Source of the DNA: Caldilineaceae bacterium bin5
GTDB taxonomy: Bacteria; Chloroflexota; Anaerolineae; Caldilineales; Caldilineaceae
Direction of reading: 5' to 3'
Assembly: GCA_002238445.1 (NCBI GenBank)
Contig: MPML01000006.1
Coordinates: 62,001-126,000, forward strand
Length of the DNA: 64,000 nucleotides
Position 1 is the first letter of the stretch. Each line of letters opens with the position of its first letter. The notes beneath the pieces were generated by a model. The model was not told the origin of the DNA. It worked only from the letters and a program-made list of their open reading frames with translations, and searched no databases. Of the stretch, positions 1 through 9,199 are shown piece after piece. The position numbers were made by a program, and so were the translations under genes.

Positions 1-24
1 CAATTCGCTTCAGGAGACCTTCCA

Positions 25-921
25 ATGAGCCAGCGTTTACCCCCGACGCGCCCGGCATGGGTATCAGACGAGATATTCCCATTTGAAAGCAACTTCTTTA
101 CAACGCCATCCGGCCATGAGATGCACTTCGTAGACGAAGGCGCGGGAGAGCCGATCGTTTTCCTGCATGGCAATCCCACCTGGTCTTTCGAATTTCGGCA
201 CCTGGTCAAGGATCTGCGGTCCCAGTACCGCTGCATCGCTCCCGACCATATCGGTTTCGGCCTGTCATCTCGCAGCCACCAACACGCCGACTACCGGCCT
301 GAAGCCCATGCCAGTGCGGTCGCCGCTTTGCTCGACCATCTTGACGTGCAGGACGCGACGCTGTACCTGGTGGATTGGGGTGGGCCGATTGGCTTGGACT
401 TCGCGCGCAAGCATCCGGATCGGGTCAGACGGATCGTCATTACCAACACCTGGTGTTGGCCGGTGGCGCGCGATCCGCACTACGTGCTGTTCAGCTTCTT
501 CATGTCGAGCCGGCTTGGGAAATACCTCATTAAACGCCACAATATGTTTGTGAACAGAGTGCTGCCAATGGCTGTCGCCCAGAAGGAGATCTTGACTGCG
601 CAGGTGATGGCGCACTATCGCAATGCGCAGCCGACGCCTGAGGCGCGTGCTGCCTGTGCCGCGTTTCCGGGGCACATCATCGGCGCGACCGACTGGCTGC
701 AGTCGCTCTGGGATGACCGCGCTGCGTTCACCGCGAAACCGGCGCTGGTATTCTGGGGGTTCAAAGACATCGCCTTTCGCGAGAAGGAGCTCAACCGGTG
801 GAAGGCCGAGCTGGCGGACATTGAGGTGCACGAGTTCAAGGATTGCGGACATTTCCTGGCCGAAGAAGCGCCTGACCGCATGCTGCCGGCGCTGCATGCG
901 TTTATGGAGCGGGCGCGGTAG
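25..921 (+). CDS. Haloalkane dehalogenase-like alpha/beta hydrolase
   Basis: This 298-residue alpha/beta hydrolase resembles the haloalkane dehalogenases, which hydrolyse carbon-halogen bonds to an alcohol and halide. HGNPTW (residues 48-53) supplies the oxyanion and halide-binding Asn50. The nucleophile elbow is VDWGG, with Asp117 as nucleophile and Trp118 as the second halide ligand. His276 in DCGHFLAEE is the likely base, and Asp248 in GFKD after strand 6 the likely acid, which is the HLD-III type of triad. AGGAGA lies 7 bases before the ATG. There is no signal peptide, so it should be cytoplasmic. The family call is firm. The substrate is unknown, because epoxide hydrolases and other HLD-like esterases share this fold and the Asp nucleophile. 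It is followed by an unrelated secreted protein and shows no obvious operon partner. Confidence 0.8.
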   Translation: MSQRLPPTRPAWVSDEIFPFESNFFTTPSGHEMHFVDEGAGEPIVFLHGNPTWSFEFRHLVKDLRSQYRCIAPDHIGFGLSSRSHQHADYRPEAHASAVAALLDHLDVQDATLYLVDWGGPIGLDFARKHPDRVRRIVITNTWCWPVARDPHYVLFSFFMSSRLGKYLIKRHNMFVNRVLPMAVAQKEILTAQVMAHYRNAQPTPEARAACAAFPGHIIGATDWLQSLWDDRAAFTAKPALVFWGFKDIAFREKELNRWKAELADIEVHEFKDCGHFLAEEAPDRMLPALHAFMERAR

Positions 922-1034
922 GGCGATGGCAGGAATCGTCAAGTTGCCCGCTGTCCGATAACGACGTATCAGCGCAGTTTCCGGATTTCGGTGGGCGCCC
1001 CATAACGAAGAGCTGGCTACGCAAAAAGAATTCG

Positions 1035-1736
1035 ATGAATCGCAAACGGATCGCCGCAACTGTTGTCGGACTGGCCCTCGCGGCCGGCGTCGGGCTGGCT
1101 ATCCTTTTCTTCACCACCCGCGTGCCGGACGCTGACAGCCTGCCGGATGAGGCCGCGGCGCGGCTTGAACAACTGCAGACTGTCCAGGGACGGCTTCAGC
1201 TGGGGAAAGATGACCAGATGGTCGAGTACGAACTGTGGGTGCAGCGGCCCCGTTATCTGCGCGCGGAGGCAGAACTGGAGGGTCTGGGCCGCAAGGCCGT
1301 CTATATCATGGTCTTCAACGAAGAGGAAGCCTGGATGTACGACCCGCTGCTGGACCTCGCTACCGTTACCGATCGGACAGAAGGATCGCCCGTGGAAAGC
1401 ACGCGCTTCGGCAGGTCACTGCTGGAAACGATGCCGGATGATGTGTTGGCCGCCCTGCACACGGGTGCTCTGCAGATCGTCGGTGAGGAGCCGGTGGCCG
1501 GTCGCAATGCGCTGCGGGTGCAGATGCTGCTGCCGCCGGCGCAGAATCCCCTTGCAGAGGCGGGCGAGCAGCTGACCGTCTGGCTGGACAGAAGTACCTA
1601 CTATCCCCTGGCCATCGAAGGCGATACCGGCTTCCGTATGCGTTTCGACTTCATCAAATTCGATGAAGCGATCGATCCGCGGACATTCGTCTTTTTCCCG
1701 CCACCGGGCGCGAACGTGCGTCGGATCGGTGAGTAA
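1035..1736 (+). CDS. Membrane-anchored or exported LolA/RseB-like protein
   Basis: This 233-residue protein begins with a short basic segment and one hydrophobic stretch (residues 7-27), a signal anchor or uncleaved signal peptide. The rest is a mixed beta protein whose pattern (a substrate strand, a WVQRPRYLR-like strand, a WMYDP segment and a final FIKFDEAIDP segment) recalls the LolA/RseB half-barrel of outer-membrane lipoprotein-sorting proteins and DUF2092-type relatives. That assignment is by pattern and is tentative. In a Chloroflexota cell, a role in lipoprotein or lipid handling outside the membrane is only an inference. The stop overlaps the proposed GTG start of the next MFS gene by 8 bases, so the two may be co-translated. 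The ribosome binding site is weak. Confidence 0.6.
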   Translation: MNRKRIAATVVGLALAAGVGLAILFFTTRVPDADSLPDEAAARLEQLQTVQGRLQLGKDDQMVEYELWVQRPRYLRAEAELEGLGRKAVYIMVFNEEEAWMYDPLLDLATVTDRTEGSPVESTRFGRSLLETMPDDVLAALHTGALQIVGEEPVAGRNALRVQMLLPPAQNPLAEAGEQLTVWLDRSTYYPLAIEGDTGFRMRFDFIKFDEAIDPRTFVFFPPPGANVRRIGE

Positions 1737-3027
1737 CCAGGAGCCGCGCGCGGACGAGCGCGCGGAGATGCCGCGGGGCTTTGCCCGTTTTCGCAATATC
1801 CTGGCGGCCTGCATTGCCACCCGGCTGGCAGTCGATACGACGACCCAACTCTTCTTCCCCTACCTGCGGACGATTGCGCTGGGGATGGGGATGGATATCG
1901 TTGTGCTGGGCCGTCTTGTCAGTCTGCGCAGCCTGGCGGGGTTGAGCGCGCCGCTGTTCGGCAGCGCTGCGGACAACTACGGCTACCGGCGCATCATGCG
2001 CTTGTCGCTGCTATTGATAGCGGCGGGCATGTTTCTGCTGGGCAGCGGCGCAGGGGTCTGGTCGGTCGTCTTTGGCATGATCGTGTCGGGGGCGGGGCTG
2101 ACGGGCTTCCTGCCGACCTGCCAGGCGTATATCAGTGCGCGATTACCGTTTGCGCAGCGGGCGCGGGGCATTGGGATATTGGAGTACTCCTGGGCACTGG
2201 CAGGGATAATCGGTCTGCCGCTGATGGGCTTTCTCTTTGGCCGCTTCAGCTGGAGACTCCCGTTCTTTGTGCTGGGCGGGGCGATGCTGGCAGGCTGGGT
2301 TTTGATTAGACTTTTGCCGGAAGCGACGGCCGGCGTCCCAGTTGTGGACGTCGAAAAAGCGCGGCGTCGAGAGGCGGCCCGGAGGAGGCTGAGGAGCCGC
2401 TCTTTCACTCCGCTTCTTTCATCCCTCCCCCCTCTGCGCACGCAGAACATCACCAGTCTTTTCGATCTCGGCCCCAACTGGCGCGCGGCCCTGGCCGTGA
2501 TCAGCGCAAATGCGCTTTTCTATTTCAGCCAGGTGCACATCCTGATTGCGCATGGCGCGTGGCTGGAAACCGAATACGGCCTGGTTCCGGAAACGCTGGG
2601 CCTGGTGGCCTTTGCGCAGGGCGCGGCGGACCTGTGCGGCAGTGTTCTCGTTTCGCTGATTACGGACCGGGTCGGCAAGAAGCGGGCCGTACAGGCCGGG
2701 ATGCTGGGATCGCTGCTGGTCTACATGTCGCTGCCGGTTATCAATGTGGGGCTGGCGCCGGTGGTTGCAGCTCTGGTGCTGCTGCGGTTCGTGTTCGAGT
2801 ATGGGATCGTGAGCGCGATCGCCCTGATCAGCGAACAGGCGCCGGACCGGCGAGGCAAGCTGATCTCCCTCTCGGTGGCGCTCAATCTGCTGGGCTCCAC
2901 GTTCAGCGGCTTTACGGGACCGTGGATGTATACCCGTTTCGGCGTGTGGGGGCTGGGGCCGGTGGCGGCGGTGGGTACCCTTTTTGCGTTTGTCCTGTTG
3001 ACAGTTTGGGGGCGCGAGTCGGCCTGA
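1729..3027 (+). CDS. MFS transporter (paralogue of 4560-5909)
   Basis: This is a 12-helix major facilitator superfamily permease of about 432 residues, presumably a sugar or small-molecule transporter in the cytoplasmic membrane. The loop between helices 2 and 3 and the motif ITDRVGKKR in the second half are typical of MFS loop signatures. A longer frame opens at 1663, but GTG at 1729 is the better start. It gives SNQEPRADE, which matches the start of the paralogue (TSQQPRADE), and it overlaps the previous stop by 8 bases. It is very similar to the MFS gene at 4560 along its whole length, and the two flank a GH32-like glycosidase, so they look like a tandem duplication around it. The substrate is unknown, and coupling to the glycosidase product is inferred from position only. 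Confidence 0.8.
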   Translation: MSNQEPRADERAEMPRGFARFRNILAACIATRLAVDTTTQLFFPYLRTIALGMGMDIVVLGRLVSLRSLAGLSAPLFGSAADNYGYRRIMRLSLLLIAAGMFLLGSGAGVWSVVFGMIVSGAGLTGFLPTCQAYISARLPFAQRARGIGILEYSWALAGIIGLPLMGFLFGRFSWRLPFFVLGGAMLAGWVLIRLLPEATAGVPVVDVEKARRREAARRRLRSRSFTPLLSSLPPLRTQNITSLFDLGPNWRAALAVISANALFYFSQVHILIAHGAWLETEYGLVPETLGLVAFAQGAADLCGSVLVSLITDRVGKKRAVQAGMLGSLLVYMSLPVINVGLAPVVAALVLLRFVFEYGIVSAIALISEQAPDRRGKLISLSVALNLLGSTFSGFTGPWMYTRFGVWGLGPVAAVGTLFAFVLLTVWGRESA

Positions 3028-3061
3028 CGGCTCGCACTGAGATTGGGCACAGGGGCAGATA

Positions 3062-4489
3062 ATGACAGTTCTCTACCGACCTGACGACGGGGTAGCAGGT
3101 GACTTCATCCCCTTCTATTGGGAGGGCGACTACCACCTCTTTTACATCAAGGAATATGGGGCTGAGACCGGCCATGGCCCGGGCCGGCCCTGGTTTCACC
3201 TGGTGACGCGCGACTTCGTCAACTTCGAGGATTGGGGAGAGGCGATCACGCACGGCGCCCCTGATGAGCAGGACGTCGATGTCGGGACGGGGTCGGTGAT
3301 TGCGGGCGACGGTATTTTCTACATCTACTTTACGGGCATCAATCCATCCTTCGCCGGTACCGGCAAGGCGGCGCAGGTGGTGATGCGCGCCACCAGCACT
3401 GACCTGCGTACGTGGCACAAGGATCCGGACTTCAAGTTCTTTGCGCCTACAGAGCTTGGATATGAGCTGGACGACTGGCGCGATCCCTTTATCTTCTGGA
3501 ACGAGGCGGCCGGAGAATACTGGATGCTGATGACGGCGCGGCGAGATAGCGGACCGGTTCGCAACCGGGGCTGCATCGGCCTGGCGGTCAGCTCCGACCT
3601 GGTGAACTGGGAGGGGCGGCCGCCGCTGTGGGCGCCGGATGAGGTATGGGCGCACCCGTGCCCGGACCTGTTTCGTCATGGCGACCGGTGGTACCTAGTC
3701 TACTCGGTCTCGAGGGAGTGGATAGCCACCCATTACCGGATGGCGCACAGCTTGGAGGGGCCGTGGATGTCTGCAGCCGACGATATGTTTGATGGTCTTG
3801 TCTACGGCGCAGCCAAGACGGCGGGAGACGGATCGCAGCGCTATACCTTTGGCTGGCTGCCGACGCGCGCCGGCGAGTCCGACGATGGCGACTGGCTGTG
3901 GGGCGGCAATCTGGTGGTGCATGAGGTTGTGCCGCGGCAGGACGGCTCGCTGACGGTACGCATACCTGAGACGGTCGCAGGGGCTTTCGACAACTCAGCG
4001 CCGCTCGAGGCCCAGACGGTACTCGGCAGCTGGGATGTCCAGGGGGAGAGCGCCCGGACATCTGCGGTGGGCAGATACGCGCTGATGACGTTGGGGGAGA
4101 TGCCGGACGAGTGTCTGATCGAGGCGACTGTGACGTTCGGGCCAGGGTTGATCAACTGCGGCCTGCTGCTGCGCGCCAGCGATGATCTGGAGTCCTACTA
4201 CCAGGTGCGGCTGGAGCCGGCGAGGAACAGGGTCGTGCTGGACCGCTGGTCGCCGCAGTTCAGCGTAACCACGACGAATCCGCCCTTAATGCTCGAACGC
4301 AGGGTCGAACTGGCGCCGGACAGACCGATTAAGGTGCAGCTGCTGGTCGACGGCACGGCGCTGGTGGTCTATGTCGATGGGCGGGTGGCGCTTTCCGGCC
4401 GGATATATGACCGGCGCGGGGGCGCGCTGGGCCTCTTCGCGACCGAGGGCGAGGCCCGGTTTGACAGGATCAGGATGGCAACCAGATAG
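3062..4489 (+). CDS. GH32-like glycoside hydrolase (five-bladed propeller)
   Basis: This 475-residue protein has the layout of glycoside hydrolase family 32 and its relatives: an N-terminal beta-propeller (about 1-300) followed by a beta-sandwich (about 310-475). RDP (140-142) is the transition-state stabilising motif of clan GH-J. The usual WMNDPNG block is replaced by GDFIPF, leaving Asp14 as the candidate nucleophile. The acid/base block, normally Glu-Cys-Pro-Asp, reads HPCPDLF, so the Glu directly before the Cys is missing, although Glu194 lies six residues upstream. No signal peptide is visible, which suggests it acts on imported oligosaccharides. It sits 34 bases after one MFS transporter and 70 before a second. 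The fold is fairly sure, but activity on fructosides is not. Confidence 0.7.
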   Translation: MTVLYRPDDGVAGDFIPFYWEGDYHLFYIKEYGAETGHGPGRPWFHLVTRDFVNFEDWGEAITHGAPDEQDVDVGTGSVIAGDGIFYIYFTGINPSFAGTGKAAQVVMRATSTDLRTWHKDPDFKFFAPTELGYELDDWRDPFIFWNEAAGEYWMLMTARRDSGPVRNRGCIGLAVSSDLVNWEGRPPLWAPDEVWAHPCPDLFRHGDRWYLVYSVSREWIATHYRMAHSLEGPWMSAADDMFDGLVYGAAKTAGDGSQRYTFGWLPTRAGESDDGDWLWGGNLVVHEVVPRQDGSLTVRIPETVAGAFDNSAPLEAQTVLGSWDVQGESARTSAVGRYALMTLGEMPDECLIEATVTFGPGLINCGLLLRASDDLESYYQVRLEPARNRVVLDRWSPQFSVTTTNPPLMLERRVELAPDRPIKVQLLVDGTALVVYVDGRVALSGRIYDRRGGALGLFATEGEARFDRIRMATR

Positions 4490-4559
4490 CTTTCTGCTGC
4501 AGGCGACTCGATGGCAACGGTCTTCTTCTTATCCACAGGCGCGGCCTTGCGCCGTATTC

Positions 4560-5909
4560 ATGACTAGCCAGCAGCCGCGCGCAGACGAGCCGCGGGGTTT
4601 CTCCGAGTTCCACCGTATCCTGGCGGCCTGTGTCGCCACCCGGATCGTCGTCGACACATCGATCCAACTCTTCTACTCTTTCCTGCAGATCATTTCGTTG
4701 GGGATGGGCCTGAACGTCGTCATGCTGGGGCGGATGCTGAGCCTGCGCAGCGCGGTGGGGCTGAGCGCGCCGCTGTTCGGCAACACGGCGGACCGGTACG
4801 GCTACTTGCGCGTCATGCGCGTGGCCCTAGTACTGGCCGCGGCCGGCACCTTTCTGCTGGGCAGCGGGGGCGGATTCTGGACGGTGGCGGCCGGGATGGT
4901 CCTTTCGGGTGTGGGGTTGACGGGCTTCATTCCGACCCTCCTGGCGTACATCAGCGCGCAGCTGCCCTTTGCGCAGCGGGCGCGCGGCATCGGTATTCTG
5001 GAGTACTCGTGGGCCCTGGCGGGGATCTTCGGCCTTTCGCTGATGGGTCTCCTTTTCGACCATTTCAGCTGGCGGCTTCCTTTTTTCGTTCTGGGTGCTG
5101 CGATGCTCGGGAGTTGGGCACTGCTCGGCCTGTTGCCGAAAGCGCCCAGAGGTGTAGAGGTCACAGCGGGCGCGGACAGCGAAGCGGGCGGGCCGGCGGA
5201 GGCGACCGCGGCAGGTGGAGAAGGCGGGGCAGGCAAGGCCGTCGGCAAAGGGAGTATACCGTCTTACACCGCTCGCATTTCGACCATCGCGCCTGGCGCG
5301 GTGCGGCGCGTCACGGACCTTTTCGATCTCGGTTGGAACTGGCGCTCGGCATACGCGGTCATCGGCGCGAACTGCCTCTTTCTATTCAGCCAGGGCCACG
5401 TGATGATTGCGCACGGCGTCTGGCTGCAGAGCGAATACGGCCTGACTGCGTCCGGCTTGGGTCTGGCGGCACTGGCCCAGGGCGCGGCAGACCTGGCGGG
5501 GGCGGTACTGGTCTCGTTGATCACGGACCGGGTCGGCAAGAAGCGATCGTTTCAGGCGGGGATTCTCGGTTCGACGCTGTTCTACGGCCTGCTGCCCGTT
5601 GCCAATATCGGGTTGTGGCCGGTCATGGTTATGCTGGTGCTGCTGCGTTTTTCGTACGAGTACGGGCTTGTGAGCGCCATCGCGTTGATCAGCGAACAGG
5701 CCCCGGACAGGCGGGGCAAGTTGATGTCGCTGACGGTGGCGATCAACCTGGTGGGCATTACGTTCACCGGGTTTACGGGGCCGTGGATGTACACTCGCTT
5801 CGGCGCGTGGGGGCTGGGGCCGGTGGCGGCCGGTTGTACGCTGGCGGCGTTTGTTCTGGTGACGGTGTGGGGGCGGGAATCGGCGGGAGCTGCGGAGGGC
5901 AGTGGTTAG
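4560..5909 (+). CDS. MFS transporter (paralogue of 1729-3027)
   Basis: This roughly 449-residue MFS permease is closely related to the one at 1729. They share the N-terminal TSQQPRADE-type start, the YISAQLPFAQRARGIG segment, ITDRVGKKR, and the end MYTRFGxWGLGPVAA. The central cytoplasmic loop is longer here and rich in Gly, Ala and Glu (about residues 205-240). An open frame reaches back to 4371, but that stretch overlaps the glycosidase gene and has no counterpart in the paralogue, so ATG 4560 is preferred. The stop codon lies inside a short 7-bp repeat (CAGTGGT, TAGTGGC). It probably works with the upstream glycosidase in uptake of an oligosaccharide or its product; this is inferred from position. 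Confidence 0.8.
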   Translation: MTSQQPRADEPRGFSEFHRILAACVATRIVVDTSIQLFYSFLQIISLGMGLNVVMLGRMLSLRSAVGLSAPLFGNTADRYGYLRVMRVALVLAAAGTFLLGSGGGFWTVAAGMVLSGVGLTGFIPTLLAYISAQLPFAQRARGIGILEYSWALAGIFGLSLMGLLFDHFSWRLPFFVLGAAMLGSWALLGLLPKAPRGVEVTAGADSEAGGPAEATAAGGEGGAGKAVGKGSIPSYTARISTIAPGAVRRVTDLFDLGWNWRSAYAVIGANCLFLFSQGHVMIAHGVWLQSEYGLTASGLGLAALAQGAADLAGAVLVSLITDRVGKKRSFQAGILGSTLFYGLLPVANIGLWPVMVMLVLLRFSYEYGLVSAIALISEQAPDRRGKLMSLTVAINLVGITFTGFTGPWMYTRFGAWGLGPVAAGCTLAAFVLVTVWGRESAGAAEGSG

Positions 5910-6008
5910 TGGCTGGAGTCGGTGCAGAGGTTGGCAGGGAGTAGTGATTTGGGAACTGCGGGGGCTGAGGGGCTGAGGGCTGAGACAGCGAGTGGGGGAG
6001 CAGAGACT

Positions 6009-6118
6009 GGTGGCTAGACACATTGCTGGGGAAGAATAAACACGGTGGCGAGCCTAGGGGGGCGTTGCGGGGGCGCAGCCCCTGCACAAGGGAGGGCCGA
6101 AGGCCCGACCGCCCAAAA
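6009..6118 (+). repeat. Two-hairpin dispersed repeat, copy 1
   Basis: This is the first of four copies (others near 12,401, 27,601 and 30,101). A less conserved 5' part (tagacac, tgctgggga, aacacggt) leads into a core at about 6054-6114. The core has hairpin 1, GCGGGGGC-gca-GCCCCTGC, then a linker containing AAGGGAGG, then hairpin 2, GGGCC-gaa-GGCCC, then cgaccgcccaaa. The 394-base gap 5910-6303 between the MFS gene and the sulfatase holds this element, two 7-bp-period runs (around 5900 and 6122-6142), and a TGAGGA ribosome binding site before 6304. I see no gene in the gap. Confidence 0.85.
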
Positions 6119-6121
6119 CTG

Positions 6122-6142
6122 CAGTGGTTAGTGGTTAGTGGA
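6122..6142. repeat. Heptamer array (CAGTGGT/TAGTGGT/TAGTGGA)
   Basis: Three adjacent 7-bp units directly follow repeat copy 1. They belong to a family of degenerate heptamers (Y-AGTGG-N) seen in many spacers of this window. Confidence 0.7.
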
Positions 6143-6303
6143 TGGCGTGGGCGCAGGGGGCGGCCGGGGACAACGATTTGCGCCGTTCAGGTTAGACGTG
6201 CCATGATGATTTTGCTTTCTCCATCAGACAGTTCGGGTAGACTGGAGGCCGCTGCACGGGCGGCTGTGGTTGGCCCGCACACACGGTACTGAGGAATTTT
6301 GAC

Positions 6304-7644
6304 ATGAACATTATCTATTTACATTCGCACGACACGGGCCGGTATCTGCAGCCGTACGGCCATGCGGTGCCTGCGCCCAATCTGCAGCGGCTGGCGGAGG
6401 AGGGCGTTCTGTTCCGGCGGGCGTTCAGCGCGGCGCCGACGTGTTCGCCGAGCCGGGCCTGTCTGCTGACGGGCCAGAGCTCGCACTCCTGCGGGCAGTT
6501 GGGACTGGCCAACCGGGACTTTTTCCTGCAGCATCCGGAACGGCATCTGGCGAACTTCCTGCGCAGCCACGGCTACAGTACCGCCCTGTGCGGCTTTCAA
6601 CACCTGACGCTCGATTCACGCACGTTGGGCTACGAGTGGATCGCGGAAGCCGACCCGCCCGGGTCCAAGGGTCCGGAGTACAGAACGGAGGCTGCGGTGG
6701 AGTTCATCAACCGCGAGCATGACCGTCCCTTCTTCCTCACTGTAGGCTATTCCGAGACCCATCGCGTCTTCCCGGAGCCGAGCGAGGAGGAGGACGTGCG
6801 CTATACGCTGCCGCCGGCGCCGCTGCCCGATACGCCGGAGACCCGCTACGACATGGCCTCCTACAAGCGCATGGCAAAGATTCTGGACGACCAGGTGGGA
6901 ATCGTTCTGGAGGCGCTGGAAAAGGCGGGCCTGGCCGAGGACACGCTGTTCATCTACACGACCGACCACGGGCTGGCTTTCCCCGGCATGAAGTGCACGC
7001 TGACCGATCACGGTTTCGGCGTGTCACTGATCGTGCGCGGGCCGCACGGCTTTAGCGGCGGCAAGGTTGTGGACGGCATGGTCTCGCAGATTGACATCTA
7101 CCCGACGCTGTGCGAGCTGCTGGACGTCGAGCGGCCGGCATGGCTGCAAGGACGCTCTGTTATGCCGCTGGTGGCGGGGACGGCGGATGAGATCAATGAG
7201 GAGATTTACGGGGAGGTGAGTTATCACGCGGGCTATGAGCCGAAACGGGCGGTGCGCACGCAGCGCTGGAAGTACATCCGGCGTTTTGATCAGTGGGAGA
7301 CGACGACGATGCCGAATATCGACAACGGGCCGAGCAAGCAGTATCTGATGGACAACGGCCTGGCCGAGCGCAGGGTCCACCGGGAGGCGCTCTACGATCT
7401 GATTTATGACCCGAATGAAGCCGGCAACCTGGTGAACGATCCCGCTTATGCTGAAGTGCTGGCGGAGATGCGCGGCCGGCTTTCGATATGGATGGAGCGC
7501 ACCGATGACCCCCTGCTGCAAGGCCCTGTGCCGATGCCAGAGGGGGCTTACGTGGACAGCCCGGGCGACGCCCATCCGGGTGTTTCGGAACGGGATTCGG
7601 TCAGCAAGTGGCTGCGGCGGGAGAAGCTGGACATTCGGGGCTAG
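6304..7644 (+). CDS. Sulfatase (formylglycine-dependent, family S1)
   Basis: This 446-residue protein belongs to the type I sulfatases, which hydrolyse sulfate esters with a calcium ion and a formylglycine residue. Cys47 in CSPSR (47-51) is the residue oxidised to formylglycine. Asp10 in HSHDTGR and the later TTDHG segment are metal ligands. The N-terminus reads HDTGRYLQPYG, a form found in bacterial carbohydrate sulfatases of the COG3119 type. No signal peptide is visible, so it is probably cytoplasmic and acts on imported sulfated sugars. A maturase that could activate it is encoded at 30261. Cys rather than Ser at position 47 leaves either an anaerobic maturase or an FGE-type enzyme possible. 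The substrate is unknown. TGAGGA precedes the ATG. Confidence 0.88.
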   Translation: MNIIYLHSHDTGRYLQPYGHAVPAPNLQRLAEEGVLFRRAFSAAPTCSPSRACLLTGQSSHSCGQLGLANRDFFLQHPERHLANFLRSHGYSTALCGFQHLTLDSRTLGYEWIAEADPPGSKGPEYRTEAAVEFINREHDRPFFLTVGYSETHRVFPEPSEEEDVRYTLPPAPLPDTPETRYDMASYKRMAKILDDQVGIVLEALEKAGLAEDTLFIYTTDHGLAFPGMKCTLTDHGFGVSLIVRGPHGFSGGKVVDGMVSQIDIYPTLCELLDVERPAWLQGRSVMPLVAGTADEINEEIYGEVSYHAGYEPKRAVRTQRWKYIRRFDQWETTTMPNIDNGPSKQYLMDNGLAERRVHREALYDLIYDPNEAGNLVNDPAYAEVLAEMRGRLSIWMERTDDPLLQGPVPMPEGAYVDSPGDAHPGVSERDSVSKWLRREKLDIRG

Positions 7645-7657
7645 TTTGGTGTGGTCA

Positions 7658-7695
7658 GTGGCCGGTAGCTGGCAGTCGATACAGCTACCGGCCAC
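7658..7695. terminator. Intergenic hairpin between convergent genes
   Basis: A perfect 14-bp inverted repeat (7658-7671 with 7682-7695, 10-base loop) lies between the stops of the sulfatase and the aminotransferase. It is built around the CAGTGGC-type heptamer. It could stop transcription from both sides, but the flanking T-run is short. Confidence 0.6.
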
Positions 7696-7700
7696 CGGAA

Positions 7701-9062
7701 TCACTTTTCGCCGAGGGCAAAGACCAGCGCCTCGATGAGGAGATCGATTTCGGACTCGGTCGCCACGAGCGGCGGGGCTACGATCAGGATGTTGCCGAGG
7801 CCGGGAACGGTGTTGCCGTTACGTCCGAGGATGACGCCGGCCTGCTTGCAGCGGCCCAAGACCGCCAGCACCTCGGCGTCGTCGAGGGGCTGCTTGGTCT
7901 CCTTGTCGGCCACAAGTTCGAGGCCCAGGAGCAGCCCGCGGCCGCGGGCTTCGCCCACCCAAGGGTGCGACGACAAATTTTCTAGTTGAGCCAGCGCGTA
8001 GTCCCCCACGCTGCGGGCTTTCTCCACCAGACCTTCTTCTTCCACGATCTGAAGATTGCGCAGGCCGACGGCGGTGCTGACGGGATGGCCGCCGAAGGTG
8101 TTGATGTGGCGGAAGTGGCTCAGGTCGCCGGCCTCGCCCATGAAGGCGTCGAAGATGTACTCCTGCACGGCGGTCGCGGCGAGGGGCATGTAGCCGCTCG
8201 AAAGCCCTTTTGCCATGGTAATAATGTCCGGCTTTACCTGCCAGTGGTCGTGGCCGAACAGTTTGCCGGTGCGGCCATAGCCGGAGACGACCTCGTCGAA
8301 GATCAACAGCACGCCGTACTCGTCGCATATTTCGCGCACGCGCGGCAGGTATTCGTCGGGCGGGACCAGGACACCGCCGCCGGAGATGATCGGCTCCATC
8401 AGGACTGCAGCGACGGTCTCCGGACCCTCGTAGATGATGGTCTCCTCGATCGCCTGCGCGCAGGCGATGCCATGCTCGGACGCGGTGAGTTTGGGGTGGG
8501 CGCGGTAGGGATAGGGCGGCGGGACGTGGATAAAGCCGGGCGCCATTGGCCCGTATCCGATCTTGCGCTCGGCCTGGCCGGTGGCGCTCATGGCGGCGAG
8601 CGTGTTGCCGTGGTAGGCGCGGTGGCGGGAGATGATCTTGTAGCGGGTGGCGCCGCCGGGTTTGCCGGACTGCAGGTGGTACTGGCGGGCGAGCTTGAAG
8701 GCGGCTTCGTTGGCTTCGGAGCCGCTGGATGAGAAGTAGACGCGGCCGGGCCATCCGAGCATTTCCAGAATCTTGTCGGCAAGCTGCGCGCCGGGCGCGT
8801 GGGTCATGGTGGGGGCGAGATAGGGGAGCTCGGTCATCTGCGCGGCGGCGGTTTCGGCGAGTTCGGTGCGGCCGTAGCCGATGTTGACACACCAGAGGCC
8901 GGCCATTGCGTCGAGGTAGCGGCGGCCCTGGTCATCTTCAAGGTAGCAGCCATCCCCGCGCACGATGAGCGTAGGCGGGGTGTCGGCCAGCGGTTTGTGC
9001 TGGGTGAGGGGATGCCAGAGGGCGCGTACGTCGAGTTCGGAGATGGAAGGGGCAACGGTCAT
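7701..9062 (-). CDS. Class III aminotransferase (omega-amino acid type)
   Basis: This PLP-dependent fold-type I aminotransferase of about 453 residues resembles omega-amino-acid:pyruvate and beta-alanine transaminases. SGSE (113-116) binds the PLP phosphate, Asp256 in FDEVVSGYGR contacts the pyridine nitrogen, and Lys285 in MAKGLSSG forms the Schiff base. The frame opens further upstream at 9173, but ATG 9062, giving TVAPSISELD, fits the family's usual N-terminus. The extra upstream part is Arg-rich and looks non-coding. It is transcribed alone, divergent from a toxin-antitoxin pair and convergent with the sulfatase. The amine donor cannot be read from the sequence. Confidence 0.88.
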   Translation of the reverse strand: MTVAPSISELDVRALWHPLTQHKPLADTPPTLIVRGDGCYLEDDQGRRYLDAMAGLWCVNIGYGRTELAETAAAQMTELPYLAPTMTHAPGAQLADKILEMLGWPGRVYFSSSGSEANEAAFKLARQYHLQSGKPGGATRYKIISRHRAYHGNTLAAMSATGQAERKIGYGPMAPGFIHVPPPYPYRAHPKLTASEHGIACAQAIEETIIYEGPETVAAVLMEPIISGGGVLVPPDEYLPRVREICDEYGVLLIFDEVVSGYGRTGKLFGHDHWQVKPDIITMAKGLSSGYMPLAATAVQEYIFDAFMGEAGDLSHFRHINTFGGHPVSTAVGLRNLQIVEEEGLVEKARSVGDYALAQLENLSSHPWVGEARGRGLLLGLELVADKETKQPLDDAEVLAVLGRCKQAGVILGRNGNTVPGLGNILIVAPPLVATESEIDLLIEALVFALGEK

Positions 9063-9199
9063 TTTTATTCTCGCTTCTTCGGTGGAGTTGGTGTCGTTTA
9101 TGGTGGGATGATACCAGCATCTGGCGATCCGGTCTACAAAGCGCCTTAGGCTTTTCTTCCGCATGCCCTGCACAGTTGAATGAAGCCGAACAGGCTCCG

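Noticed and set aside
265..1059. Long antisense frames opposite the hydrolase, also seen at 4371, 10832, 11310, 30699, 37548 and 48817-50436
   Set aside because: They lie opposite or across well-supported genes, are Arg/Pro/Ala-rich, and arise from GC-rich codon bias. None shows a family motif or its own ribosome binding site.
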